Shown here: in pieces, positions 1 to 7,302 of the stretch
How positions within the stretch are numbered: the stretch's first letter is position 1
Layout: every line of letters starts with the position of its first letter
Assembly: GCA_004557975.1 (NCBI GenBank)
Contig: SFEV01000042.1
Coordinates: forward strand, 1-30,120
Reading direction: 5' to 3'
DNA length: 30,120 nt
Origin: Lachnospiraceae bacterium
GTDB taxonomy: Bacteria; Bacillota; Clostridia; Lachnospirales; Lachnospiraceae
Program-made: the position numbers and the translations under genes
Notes under the pieces: model-generated
Database searches by the model: none
What the model saw: the letters and a program-made list of their open reading frames with translations, nothing else
What the model was told of the DNA's origin: nothing

Positions 1-12
1 CGTCTCATTCAT
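1..12 (-). CDS. 5' end of a leftward gene leaving the window (product unknown)
   Basis: Only four codons are visible, reading M-N-E-T from an ATG at 12. A strong AAGGAAGG ribosome binding site sits nine bases upstream, and a good promoter with a 7-bp inverted repeat in the untranslated leader lies further upstream. A second ATG at 8 is in another frame and too far from the ribosome binding site. Nothing can be said about the product. Confidence 0.5.
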
Positions 13-31
13 ACTGTTATTCCTTCCTTCC

Positions 32-88
32 GTCGAAATTGCTTTTTCGACACATATACAGTATATAAAATCCACATCTGAAAATCAA
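32..88 (-). promoter_or_regulatory. sigma-A promoter and leader inverted repeat for the gene at position 12
   Basis: On the minus strand a -35 TTGATT (83-88) and -10 TATACT (60-65) are separated by exactly 17 bases. The -10 lies inside a palindrome, ATATACAGTATAT. Downstream, GTCGAAA (45-51) pairs with TTTCGAC (32-38) across a six-base loop, just before the ribosome binding site. The repeat could be an operator or an mRNA hairpin; which one is inference. Confidence 0.6.
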
Positions 89-106
89 TTGTTTAATCCG
101 GCATAA

Positions 107-149
107 TAAAAAAAGTCTCTCTTCCGACAGCTGTGCCTTCCGAGAGACT
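107..149 (-). terminator. intrinsic terminator downstream of the CotS-like gene
   Basis: Read leftward, AGTCTCTC (142-149) pairs with GAGAGACT (114-121). The intervening loop has its own ACAGCTGT palindrome, and a run of seven T follows the stem. It closes the transcript of the gene ending at 202. Confidence 0.8.
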
Positions 150-201
150 CCTTATGAAAATTGTATTTCTCATATACGTACTGCAGGGCACATCCGGATC
201 T

Positions 202-1194
202 CTACAGCTGCTTTTCCAGCATACGCACAAAACCGGCTTTCACCTTCTCCTGTGCATTCAGTTTCTCCAGCTTGTCAAGGAATCTTCTGGAGATCCATGC
301 CTTGTTGCTTCCATAATAATAGTTGGCCAGCTTGCGGAATTTCTCCGGGTAAAGCATTCGGATATACAGAAGCCTGCGCTCCGTCTGGGGAAGCGGCCTC
401 ACCTGAACATAGGTCTCCAGCATGCGCATACCGAGACGCGGATTCCACTCATGCTTTTCCAGTATTTTCCTCATAAAGCGATACAGGTCACTGACCTGAA
501 AATCATATCTGCAGCACTCAAAATTCGTCGTGGCAATATCGTAGCCGGACATCAGCACATGATGGTGGTTGTAATCCCCATGGCATACACTGTCCTGCCT
601 GTCTGACTTTGAAATGGACAGACGCTCTTCCATCTGCACAAGCTTCTTTTCTGCCTCCACAGCCTGCTCAAAATAGGAAGTAAAGCAGTCGAGAAACAGC
701 CGTTCAAAATCTCCCTTTGCGTTCCTTTTCCGTATGAATGAGCGGATCTTTTTCATCTCCGCATTCTGGGCACGAATTTCCTTCAGAGGCTCCTGGGCCG
801 TAAAATTCTGACGAAACGACGTCTCCCCGTCCAGATGCATCAGACGGTGCAGCCGGGCCAGATTGCTGACAGCCGCCATGATCTCATTTTCACTGGCGGT
901 GTCACACTCGCGCCCTGTGTACCATTCCTTCACCACGTACTTGTTGTCTTCCCAGTCCCGCGAGATCAGATTACCTTCTTTATTCGGAATCAGAAGATCC
1001 ACTTTTTCATAGCCGCCTTCACGGATCTGTTCCATCACGCGGTTCTGAAACAGCGCCTTCTGCTCAGAGCCTGTATAGTCACTTAGAATCCTGAGTCCCT
1101 GCGACGTCTCCAGAATATATGCACCCCGTCCCCTTCTCGTGCCGGTAACCTCCAGCTCATACTGCTCCAATACCTTCAATGCCCTGTCATTCAT
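202..1194 (-). CDS. CotS-family spore coat protein (APH/choline-kinase-like fold, probable pseudokinase)
   Basis: A 330-residue cytosolic protein resembling the CotS/YsxE/YutH group, which share the aminoglycoside-phosphotransferase fold and are found in the spore coat. The Brenner-type motif reads HGDYNHHHV, where the fold expects HxDxxxxN, so the Asn metal ligand is replaced by His. The segment that should carry the Asp of the 'DFE/DFG' motif reads TTNFECC, with Asn in place of Asp. With both metal ligands changed, catalysis is doubtful and a structural coat role is more likely (inference). The C-terminus (SDLYRFMRKILEKHEW, then YPEKFRKLANYYY) is typical of clostridial members. The start has a GGGGGG ribosome binding site six bases upstream. 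It lies 79 bases below the ABC genes, with no clear terminator between, so it may be the last gene of that operon. Confidence 0.8.
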   Translation of the reverse strand: MNDRALKVLEQYELEVTGTRRGRGAYILETSQGLRILSDYTGSEQKALFQNRVMEQIREGGYEKVDLLIPNKEGNLISRDWEDNKYVVKEWYTGRECDTASENEIMAAVSNLARLHRLMHLDGETSFRQNFTAQEPLKEIRAQNAEMKKIRSFIRKRNAKGDFERLFLDCFTSYFEQAVEAEKKLVQMEERLSISKSDRQDSVCHGDYNHHHVLMSGYDIATTNFECCRYDFQVSDLYRFMRKILEKHEWNPRLGMRMLETYVQVRPLPQTERRLLYIRMLYPEKFRKLANYYYGSNKAWISRRFLDKLEKLNAQEKVKAGFVRMLEKQL

Positions 1195-1273
1195 GCCGTT
1201 CCCCCCGTACCAGTGATAAGATTCCGCTGCGCCGCGTTCTTTCTATCTTATGAGGGGCCGCGGGGAATTATGC

Positions 1274-3052
1274 TTACAGCTCAAACTGGCTCTGGTAGAG
1301 GCGGTAATATGCCCCTCTCTTTGCCATCAGCTCGTCGTGGGTACCGGACTCCAGAATCTTTCTGTCGTCAACGTAAAAAATACGGTCGGCGCCGCGGATC
1401 GTGGAGAGACGGTGAGCGATGATAAAGGATGTTCTGTTCTTCAGCATTGCCTCAATGCCTGCCTGCACAAGCTGCTCTGTGTGAGTGTCGATGCTGGAGG
1501 TCGCCTCGTCGAGAATCAGGATCCTCGGATCGGAAACCATCGTCCGCGCAAATGCAATCAGCTGGCGCTGTCCCAGGGAAAGCTGCGAGCTCCGCTCACT
1601 GATTTTCGTATCGTAGCCCTGTTCCATCTCCATGATAAAGGAATGGGCGTGGACCGCCTTTGCAGCAGCGATCATCTCCTCCTCCGTCGCATCGCTTCTT
1701 CCGTAACAGATATTCTCCCGGACAGTTCCGGTGAACAGGAATGTGTCCTGGGTCATAACACCCATCTGGAGTCTGAGGCTTTCCAGAGAGACATCCCGGA
1801 TATCCTGTCCGTCGATTTTCACCTGACCGGCGCACACATCGTAGAAGCGGCTGATCAGATTTACAATCGTAGTCTTTCCGGCTCCCGTGGGGCCCACAAG
1901 AGCAATCGTCTCGCCCGGCTTCACCGTGAAACTGACATCCTCCAGCACAAGGCGGTCCGGCTCATCCGTATATGCAAAACTGACGTGAGAAAAATTTACC
2001 TCCCCCTGTACACAGGAGAGCTCTTTGCAGCCATCCCGGTCCGTAATCTCCGCCGGAGTATCGAGGATATCGAAAATACGCTCCGCAGCAGAAATATTCG
2101 TCACGATTTTATTATAAAAGCTGGCCAGGTTGCGAATCGGGCTCCAGAACATTCCCAGATATGTGGAAAAGGCAAGAAAGGTGCCGACTCCGATCTTTTC
2201 GGCACCGACGATACGGATACCGATAAAATACAGGAGAAAACCGCCGACGCCCCAGGTGATCTCCACAAGTGGACCGAAGAGGTCTCCGATGCGCACCGCA
2301 TTTACGAAGCTCTGCCGGTACTCCCATGAACACCGGTCAAAATCCTTCTCCTTTTCCTGCTCCGCCGCAAAACTCTGAACGATGCGGATACCAGAAAAGT
2401 TTTCATGGATAAACGCATTGAGATTGGAATTTTTTTTGCGGTGAATCTGCCACAGCTTATGGGCCGAAATCTGAATCACAAACATTCCGATGCACAGAAT
2501 CGGAAGTGTCAGCAGCGCTGCCATGGCAAGCTGCCAGCTCTTGCAGATCATGATAATCGCGACTCCCGTGATCGTCAGCAGATCCGGGAGCAGCTTTGTG
2601 ACACTGTCCGAGAGGACATCCTTCAGAGAGTTCACGTCTCCGACCACACGGGCAAGTATCTTTCCCGTAGGTCTGCTGTCAAAAAAGTGAAAGCTGAGCG
2701 TCTGGATGTGCTCATAAAGCTCCTGGCGGATGTTGAGCAGCACCTGATTCGTGATGTCCGCCATCATCCGCATCCACCCTCTCGTACAGACCGTCAGCAC
2801 CAGAAACATGATGAGGCCCACCGCACAGAGCCGCGCCAGTCCCGCAATATCCGACTGTGCAACGTATGTGTCCACAGCCCGCTCAATCATCAGCGGTGTC
2901 ACCAGCGTAATCGCCAGTGTCACCAGCACCAGTGCGCCGACCTTCACCAGCTTTTCCTTATATAAAAACAGGTAGCGATACAGACGCAGCAGAGTATCCT
3001 TTTTCGATACCTCCCGCATCAGCTCGTCTTCCCTTGCTGAATTTACAGGCAT
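1274..3052 (-). CDS. ABC exporter half-transporter, BmrD-like subunit (TMD-NBD)
   Basis: 592 residues: a six-helix exporter membrane domain (about 20-330) followed by an ATPase domain. The ATPase has Walker A GPTGAGKTT, signature LSLGQRQLIA, Walker B ILILDEATSSID with the catalytic Glu, and H-loop IIAHRLSTI. The signature departs from LSGGQ while the catalytic Glu is intact. That is the pattern of the subunit that supplies the competent ATP site in heterodimeric exporters such as BmrCD or TM287/288. The ATG overlaps the end of the upstream exporter gene by ten bases, so the two are translationally coupled. Substrate unknown; drugs or lipids are usual for this class. Confidence 0.93.
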   Translation of the reverse strand: MPVNSAREDELMREVSKKDTLLRLYRYLFLYKEKLVKVGALVLVTLAITLVTPLMIERAVDTYVAQSDIAGLARLCAVGLIMFLVLTVCTRGWMRMMADITNQVLLNIRQELYEHIQTLSFHFFDSRPTGKILARVVGDVNSLKDVLSDSVTKLLPDLLTITGVAIIMICKSWQLAMAALLTLPILCIGMFVIQISAHKLWQIHRKKNSNLNAFIHENFSGIRIVQSFAAEQEKEKDFDRCSWEYRQSFVNAVRIGDLFGPLVEITWGVGGFLLYFIGIRIVGAEKIGVGTFLAFSTYLGMFWSPIRNLASFYNKIVTNISAAERIFDILDTPAEITDRDGCKELSCVQGEVNFSHVSFAYTDEPDRLVLEDVSFTVKPGETIALVGPTGAGKTTIVNLISRFYDVCAGQVKIDGQDIRDVSLESLRLQMGVMTQDTFLFTGTVRENICYGRSDATEEEMIAAAKAVHAHSFIMEMEQGYDTKISERSSQLSLGQRQLIAFARTMVSDPRILILDEATSSIDTHTEQLVQAGIEAMLKNRTSFIIAHRLSTIRGADRIFYVDDRKILESGTHDELMAKRGAYYRLYQSQFEL

Positions 3053-4770
3053 TCCTGTTCACCTCCCTCATATTGCACACACCAGGTCCTGTAATATCTT
3101 CCCTTTTTCTGCATCAGTTCCCCGTGTGTGCCGCGCTCCGCAATGGTATTGTGGTCAAGAACAATGATTTCATCCGCATTGCGCACGGCGGAAATCCTGT
3201 GACCGATAATAATCTTTGTGGACGTACTGTCCGCCCTGAGATTCTTCTGGATCGCCCGCTCCGTCTCCATATCAAGTGCCGATGTGGCATCGTCCAGAAT
3301 CAGGACAGGTGCTTTTTTGGCGATTGCCCTGGCAATACTGATCCTCTGCTTCTGCCCGCCTGAAAGACCGACGCCCCGCTCTCCGATGACTGTGTCGTAC
3401 TGGCTGCCGAGGTGGCTGATAAACTGCGATGCCCCCGCTCTCTCAGACGCCCACTCCACCACCTCCCGGGAGATTGTCTCTTTTCTTCCTGTCCGGACGT
3501 TCTCCGCAACAGTATCCGAGAACAGGAATACATCCTGCATGACGACAGCCATGGAGGAGCGAAGCTGATCCAGCGGCAGGCTGCGGATATCCACGCCGTC
3601 CAGGAGAATCCGTCCCTCCGTCACGTCGTAGAAGCGCTGCAGCAGATTCACAAGTGTGGACTTGCCGGCTCCCGTCATTCCCATAATTCCCAGTGTCTGA
3701 CCGGGACCAAGTGTCAGATTGATATCCTTCAGGATCTCATGGCCGTCCAGCGAAAAGCCCACATGCTCAAAGCGTATTTCTCCCTTTATGTCCTCAAGGG
3801 GACGTGCATCCTTGGCCTGCACAATCTTCGGCTCCTGGGAGGAAGCCTTCTTGATTTTCTTCCAGGAAGCAAATGCAGAAGCGATATCATTGCTCAGCCA
3901 GCCGACGATCTCCATGGGCCAGATGACATTGTTGGCGTATTCGAGGAATGCGCCCAGATCTCCCAGCGTCATGCGCTCCCGGATCACAAACATGCCCCCG
4001 ACGCCCACCACCGCCAGCAGCATCACCCTGCCGATCAGCGTAATGACCGGCTGATAGTTCGCCAGAATGCCGGCCTGTCTCATATTCAGATCGTAAAATT
4101 TTCTGTTGTGCCCGTTGAATTTCTCGATCTCGTACTGTTCCTTCGCAAACGCCTTCACCGTGCGGACGCCTGCCAGGCATTCCTGGGCCACTGTATTCAG
4201 CTCTGCCGTCTCCTCACTGATTGCATCGTAGCCTTCACCGAGTCCCCGCTCCATGCGCACGGCGCACAGCCCGATCAGCGGCAGCAGCACCAGCGGAATA
4301 AGTGTCAGCAGAGGATTCAGACGAAACATAAAAATCAGGACCATCACAGTGTGAGTAACAGCTTCCACCGCCAGAATCCCGATAAAGCCTGTCACCGCCC
4401 ATACCTTATCCACATCCTCCTTGACTCTCGTCATGATCTCGCCCGTATTATGGCGGTCAAAGAAGTCCATGGACATTCCCTGGAGCCTGCAAAACAGATC
4501 CTTCCGCATATGGTATCCGACGGACACGCCGATATAATCGTAGGAAAATTCCTTTATGTACTGGAAAACGGCCCGCCCGAGCCCGATACCCAGCAGTCCC
4601 AGCAGCAGCCGCATCAAAAGCTGCAGCTGTCCGCCCACGATCACGTCGTCAATGATGCGTTTTGTGATCTGCGGAGACATCATATCAAGCCAGATGCTGA
4701 TCGCCATTCCCGCAAAACCGAAGAGATACAGAAACCAGTATCGTTTCATGTAAGTTGTCAGCTTCTTCAT
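3043..4770 (-). CDS. ABC exporter half-transporter, BmrC-like subunit with degenerate catalytic residue
   Basis: 575 residues from the ATG at 4770, preceded by AAGGGAGAG; an in-frame ATG nine codons upstream lies before that ribosome binding site. It has an exporter membrane domain (about 1-310) and an ATPase with Walker A GMTGAGKST, canonical signature LSGGQKQRIS, Walker B VLILDDATSALD and H-loop IIGHRIS. The catalytic Glu after Walker B is Asp. The non-canonical signature needed to complete this degenerate site sits on the partner encoded by the next gene, which is strong evidence for an asymmetric heterodimer. No independent promoter is visible between this gene and the terminators at 4814-4936, so expression probably depends on readthrough from the leader promoter at 5115-5143. 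Confidence 0.93.
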   Translation of the reverse strand: MKKLTTYMKRYWFLYLFGFAGMAISIWLDMMSPQITKRIIDDVIVGGQLQLLMRLLLGLLGIGLGRAVFQYIKEFSYDYIGVSVGYHMRKDLFCRLQGMSMDFFDRHNTGEIMTRVKEDVDKVWAVTGFIGILAVEAVTHTVMVLIFMFRLNPLLTLIPLVLLPLIGLCAVRMERGLGEGYDAISEETAELNTVAQECLAGVRTVKAFAKEQYEIEKFNGHNRKFYDLNMRQAGILANYQPVITLIGRVMLLAVVGVGGMFVIRERMTLGDLGAFLEYANNVIWPMEIVGWLSNDIASAFASWKKIKKASSQEPKIVQAKDARPLEDIKGEIRFEHVGFSLDGHEILKDINLTLGPGQTLGIMGMTGAGKSTLVNLLQRFYDVTEGRILLDGVDIRSLPLDQLRSSMAVVMQDVFLFSDTVAENVRTGRKETISREVVEWASERAGASQFISHLGSQYDTVIGERGVGLSGGQKQRISIARAIAKKAPVLILDDATSALDMETERAIQKNLRADSTSTKIIIGHRISAVRNADEIIVLDHNTIAERGTHGELMQKKGRYYRTWCVQYEGGEQECL

Positions 4771-4813
4771 GTAAATACTCTCTCCCTTCTTTTTCATTTC
4801 TGTAACGCAGAAA

Positions 4814-4839
4814 ACCCGGAAGACTTTTATCTTCCGGGT
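4814..4839 (-). terminator. second leader terminator (T2) of the ABC exporter operon
   Basis: A 10-bp perfect stem: ACCCGGAAGA (minus 4839-4830) with TCTTCCGGGT (4823-4814), a six-base loop, and a TTTTCTG tail on the minus strand. It lies 44 bases before the first exporter start codon, inside the leader. Confidence 0.75.
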
Positions 4840-4907
4840 CTGTAAGGGGTCCAGTCTTTCACCGACAGGCAGTGCCGCATAAGATACCGCTGCCTCCCGA
4901 TGGGGTT

Positions 4908-4936
4908 AAAAAAACCGCAGTCCCTACAGACTGCGG
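4908..4936 (-). terminator. first leader terminator (T1), downstream of the 34-codon ORF
   Basis: On the minus strand CCGCAGTC (4936-4929), loop TGTAGG and GACTGCGG (4922-4915) are followed by seven T (4914-4908): a textbook intrinsic terminator. It starts 33 bases after the stop codon of the small ORF. A further hairpin lies at 4954-4974 (TCTGACGG with CCATCAGA, one mismatch, loop TTTTG) and includes that stop codon, so a ribosome at the stop would disrupt it. Confidence 0.85.
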
Positions 4937-4969
4937 CAGATAAACGAGTTCCGTCTGATGGCAAAACCG

Positions 4970-5074
4970 TCAGAAGCTCCCTGCGAGGCAGACTGTACGC
5001 TGAATTGTTCTGTCGATGATTGTTCCGTTGATGAGTTCATCAGTAAGTCCGAATACCATTCCATTGCGTTTCAT
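4970..5074 (-). CDS. 34-residue leader peptide or small protein
   Basis: Starts MKRNGMVFGLTDELING and ends VCLAGSF. The ribosome binding site is near perfect (GGAAAGGAGG, seven bases before the ATG). It is alone between a consensus promoter and an intrinsic terminator, so it is very likely translated. It shows no membrane segment or known domain and I do not recognise it. Position suggests a leader peptide controlling readthrough into the BmrCD-like exporter, as bmrB does in front of B. subtilis bmrCD, although the peptide does not obviously resemble bmrB. A free-standing small protein remains possible. Confidence 0.7.
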   Translation of the reverse strand: MKRNGMVFGLTDELINGTIIDRTIQRTVCLAGSF

Positions 5075-5114
5075 AATTCTGCCTCCTTTCCAAAATTTGT
5101 TACAGCTGACTCCT

Positions 5115-5143
5115 ATCTTACGCTCCCCATCTGTGTCTGTCAA
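5115..5143 (-). promoter_or_regulatory. sigma-A promoter for the exporter leader
   Basis: -35 TTGACA (5138-5143) and -10 TAAGAT (5115-5120) with a 17-base spacer on the minus strand. Predicted transcription starts about 35 bases before the small ORF. It lies in the gap just after the ChrA gene pair, so the exporter leader is an independent unit that could also receive readthrough from chrA. Confidence 0.82.
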
Positions 5144-5166
5144 GCAGATTTATCAGAAATTATAAA

Positions 5167-5724
5167 TTAAAACCGGAATACGATTCCCACAATCGCCGCG
5201 ATCAGAAACCACATGGCCGGATGCATTTTCTTCAGCTTCTTCCACTGAAGCAGGCCAAAGACGAGAATACAGAGTATCCAGCTCTTGTAACGCGGGAGCA
5301 GCTTCCCTGCCTCCTCCGTAAACAGTGACACCTGAATCAGATTGATTACGGCTGCGGCAATCAGCGCCGTGACCGCCGGACGGATGCCCCAGAACACGGC
5401 CTTGACCACACGGTTTTCCTGAAAGCCGTCCAGAAATTTTGCAATAATGACGATAATAATGATGCTGGGAACAACGAGCGCCAGCGTCGCAAGAATTCCC
5501 CCCATAATGCCGGAGGTCTTAAAACCGGCGAAGGTGGCCATGTTCAGCCCGATCGGTCCCGGCGTACTCTCGCTGATTGCAATCATGTCGCTGAGCTCCT
5601 GCATGGTAAACCAGGGATGCTTCTCCGCCATTTCCATCAGGAACGGAATCGTTGCCGGACCTCCGCCAATTGCGAACAGGCCGGTCTTGAAAAATTCCAG
5701 CATCAGAGTGAGTGTCTGCATCAT
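5167..5724 (-). CDS. ChrA-type transporter, half-size CHR domain (second of pair)
   Basis: 185 residues, hydrophobic throughout, with several membrane helices. The N-terminal IGGGPATIPFL and the STPGPIGLNMATFAGF segment are CHR-domain hallmarks. Full-length ChrA has two CHR domains; this protein has one and overlaps the other half-gene by four bases (ATGA), so the two probably form the working unit. The family is named for chromate efflux, but anaerobic gut members are unlikely to meet much chromate and the true substrate is open. Confidence 0.88.
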   Translation of the reverse strand: MMQTLTLMLEFFKTGLFAIGGGPATIPFLMEMAEKHPWFTMQELSDMIAISESTPGPIGLNMATFAGFKTSGIMGGILATLALVVPSIIIIVIIAKFLDGFQENRVVKAVFWGIRPAVTALIAAAVINLIQVSLFTEEAGKLLPRYKSWILCILVFGLLQWKKLKKMHPAMWFLIAAIVGIVFRF

Positions 5725-6266
5725 TTCACAACGCCTCCCTTCACACGGTCAATGACGACACCTGCCACTGCCGCAAGGACAATGACCAGTACAGTCGGAA
5801 TATTCAGCACCATGACAAGAATAAATGCCGCCGCACAGATAGCCACACAGATCGGACTGACGAGACTCTTTTTCGCAAGTGTCAGCACCGTGTTCAGCAT
5901 CAATGCACAGACAACACCACGGATTCCCATCAGGGCATGCTGTGTAATCGGATGGTTCACCAGAACCTCCAGAAACATTGCAACAATCGTGATAATCAGC
6001 ACAGACGGCGATGCCATCCCAAGCGTCGATACAATACCGCCGGCAATGCCCTTCCTCTTATAGCCAACGAAAGTGGCCGTGTTAACCGCAATAATGCCGG
6101 GCGTACACTGCCCGATGGCGTAGCAGTCCAGAAGCACATCCTCAGTAATCCATTTCCGCTTTTCCACAAGCTCATACTTCAACATCGGAAGCATCGTCAG
6201 GCCTCCCCCGAAGGTCAGAATGCCGATTCTGAAAAATGCCGAGTACAGTTCCCAAAATTCTCTCAT
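5721..6266 (-). CDS. ChrA-type transporter, half-size CHR domain (first of pair)
   Basis: 181 residues with the CHR signatures FGGGLTMLPML and CTPGIIAVNTATFVGY and multiple membrane helices. The start has AAAGGAG eight bases upstream. Its stop overlaps the start of the second half-gene, indicating coupled translation and a heteromeric transporter. Pairs of short CHR proteins encoded side by side are a known arrangement in Firmicutes. Confidence 0.88.
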   Translation of the reverse strand: MREFWELYSAFFRIGILTFGGGLTMLPMLKYELVEKRKWITEDVLLDCYAIGQCTPGIIAVNTATFVGYKRKGIAGGIVSTLGMASPSVLIITIVAMFLEVLVNHPITQHALMGIRGVVCALMLNTVLTLAKKSLVSPICVAICAAAFILVMVLNIPTVLVIVLAAVAGVVIDRVKGGVVK

Positions 6267-6335
6267 ATCTTCACTCCTTTAACATTTTCAGGCGCCTGCA
6301 TCGCATTTTTCTCAGACACAGGCTCTGCTTTTTCG

Positions 6336-6344
6336 ATTATAGCA
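6336..6344 (-). promoter_or_regulatory. extended -10 promoter for the chrA pair
   Basis: TGCTATAAT on the minus strand matches the extended -10 consensus (TGn-TATAAT). It lies about 70 bases before the first chrA start. No convincing -35 is present, which is common for extended -10 promoters. Confidence 0.55.
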
Positions 6345-6390
6345 CAACGCTTTGGTGAATTCTACTGCATGTCCCGACGTATTTGCCTTT

Positions 6391-7302
6391 CTATAGAATT
6401 TTTTTCTTTCTGAAAATCCAGATACAGATGATAATCACAACAAGACTCAGTATGATCACAAACGGATAACCGCTTTCCAGCTCCGGCATGTTCTCAAAAT
6501 TCATGCCATACCATCCGGTGATCAGCGTCAGAGGGAAAAAGATCGTGGAAATGACGGTCAGAAACTGCATGTTTTTATTCTGGGCGTCATCCACCTGAGC
6601 CTGGTAGGCATCCCGCACCTGCTGTGCATATTCCAGAAGGTAGGATGTCTTTCCCATGAGGCGGTCTGCCCGGTCTGCAATCGTCCCGAAATATTTCAGC
6701 TACTTTTTGGAAAAGAATCCATTTTCATTCTCCTCCAGCTGTTTGCCGAGATCCATCATCTCATCGTAATATCCCCGCAGCGTCAGAAGCTCCCTGCGTA
6801 TCGGCACGATTTTGCTCTGGAAGCCCTGGGTTCTGCCGCCTGTCACTTCTTCCTCCAGTTCCATGATCCGCCGCTCATACTGGCCCAGCATCTCCAGGTC
6901 GCGGTTCATAAACTGAGTTATAAAATTGTAGAGAAAATTCTCCCTCGTCTGTCCCTGCCTGACCATCCGACGCCGAATGCGCAGAATCAGCCGCGCGGAA
7001 AAATCGGCGTCATCAATGATAACAATATGCTTTCTGTTTATAAAAAACAGAATCCTGTATCTTCTTCCCAGCACATCCAGAAATTGAGGGATACAAAAAG
7101 AGCCTGCCAGACATTCCTGCTGTGCTTCCAGCTTGCAGAATCCAACGTCCGAAAGGCTGATCTCTCCTTCATATACAATTCCCGCCAGCTCCATGGCTTC
7201 TCTCATATGGGGAGAATCCGCCAGGAAAACGGCGGATCTCTCCTCTGTCAGCTGTGCTTTATCTATGCTTTCCAGGATTCCTCCCAGTGCAAAAATCATC
7301 AC
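6391..7302 (-). pseudogene. CorA-family magnesium/divalent cation channel, interrupted by an in-frame TAG
   Basis: One continuous reading frame of about 303 codons holds a whole CorA-like protein: a soluble N-terminal domain, a long helical stalk, the GMN signature (ITGWYGMNF) and a second membrane helix ending in positively charged residues. Codon 201, between FFSKK and LKYFGTIADRADRL, is TAG (6700-6702). The frame continues correctly after it, so a single base change is the only visible lesion. The first part (6700-7302) would be a soluble domain with no membrane segment. The last part could only restart at an internal ATG (6657). The start is GTG at 7302 or ATG at 7299, overlapping the ppk stop by four bases in the GTG case. 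Decay, sequencing error and readthrough are all possible. Confidence 0.85.

Noticed and set aside
1250..2329. 359-codon plus-strand open frame
   Set aside because: Antisense to the BmrD-like gene, without any recognisable domain or start signal.
3412..4845. 477-codon plus-strand open frame
   Set aside because: It is antisense to the first ABC exporter gene, has His/Gln-rich unlikely composition and no ribosome binding site; the minus-strand protein has full ABC motifs.
6700..6702. TAG in corA as a pyrrolysine or recoded codon
   Set aside because: No pylT-like tRNA or pyl gene is in the window, and CorA has no known catalytic need for pyrrolysine; nonsense mutation or read error is simpler.
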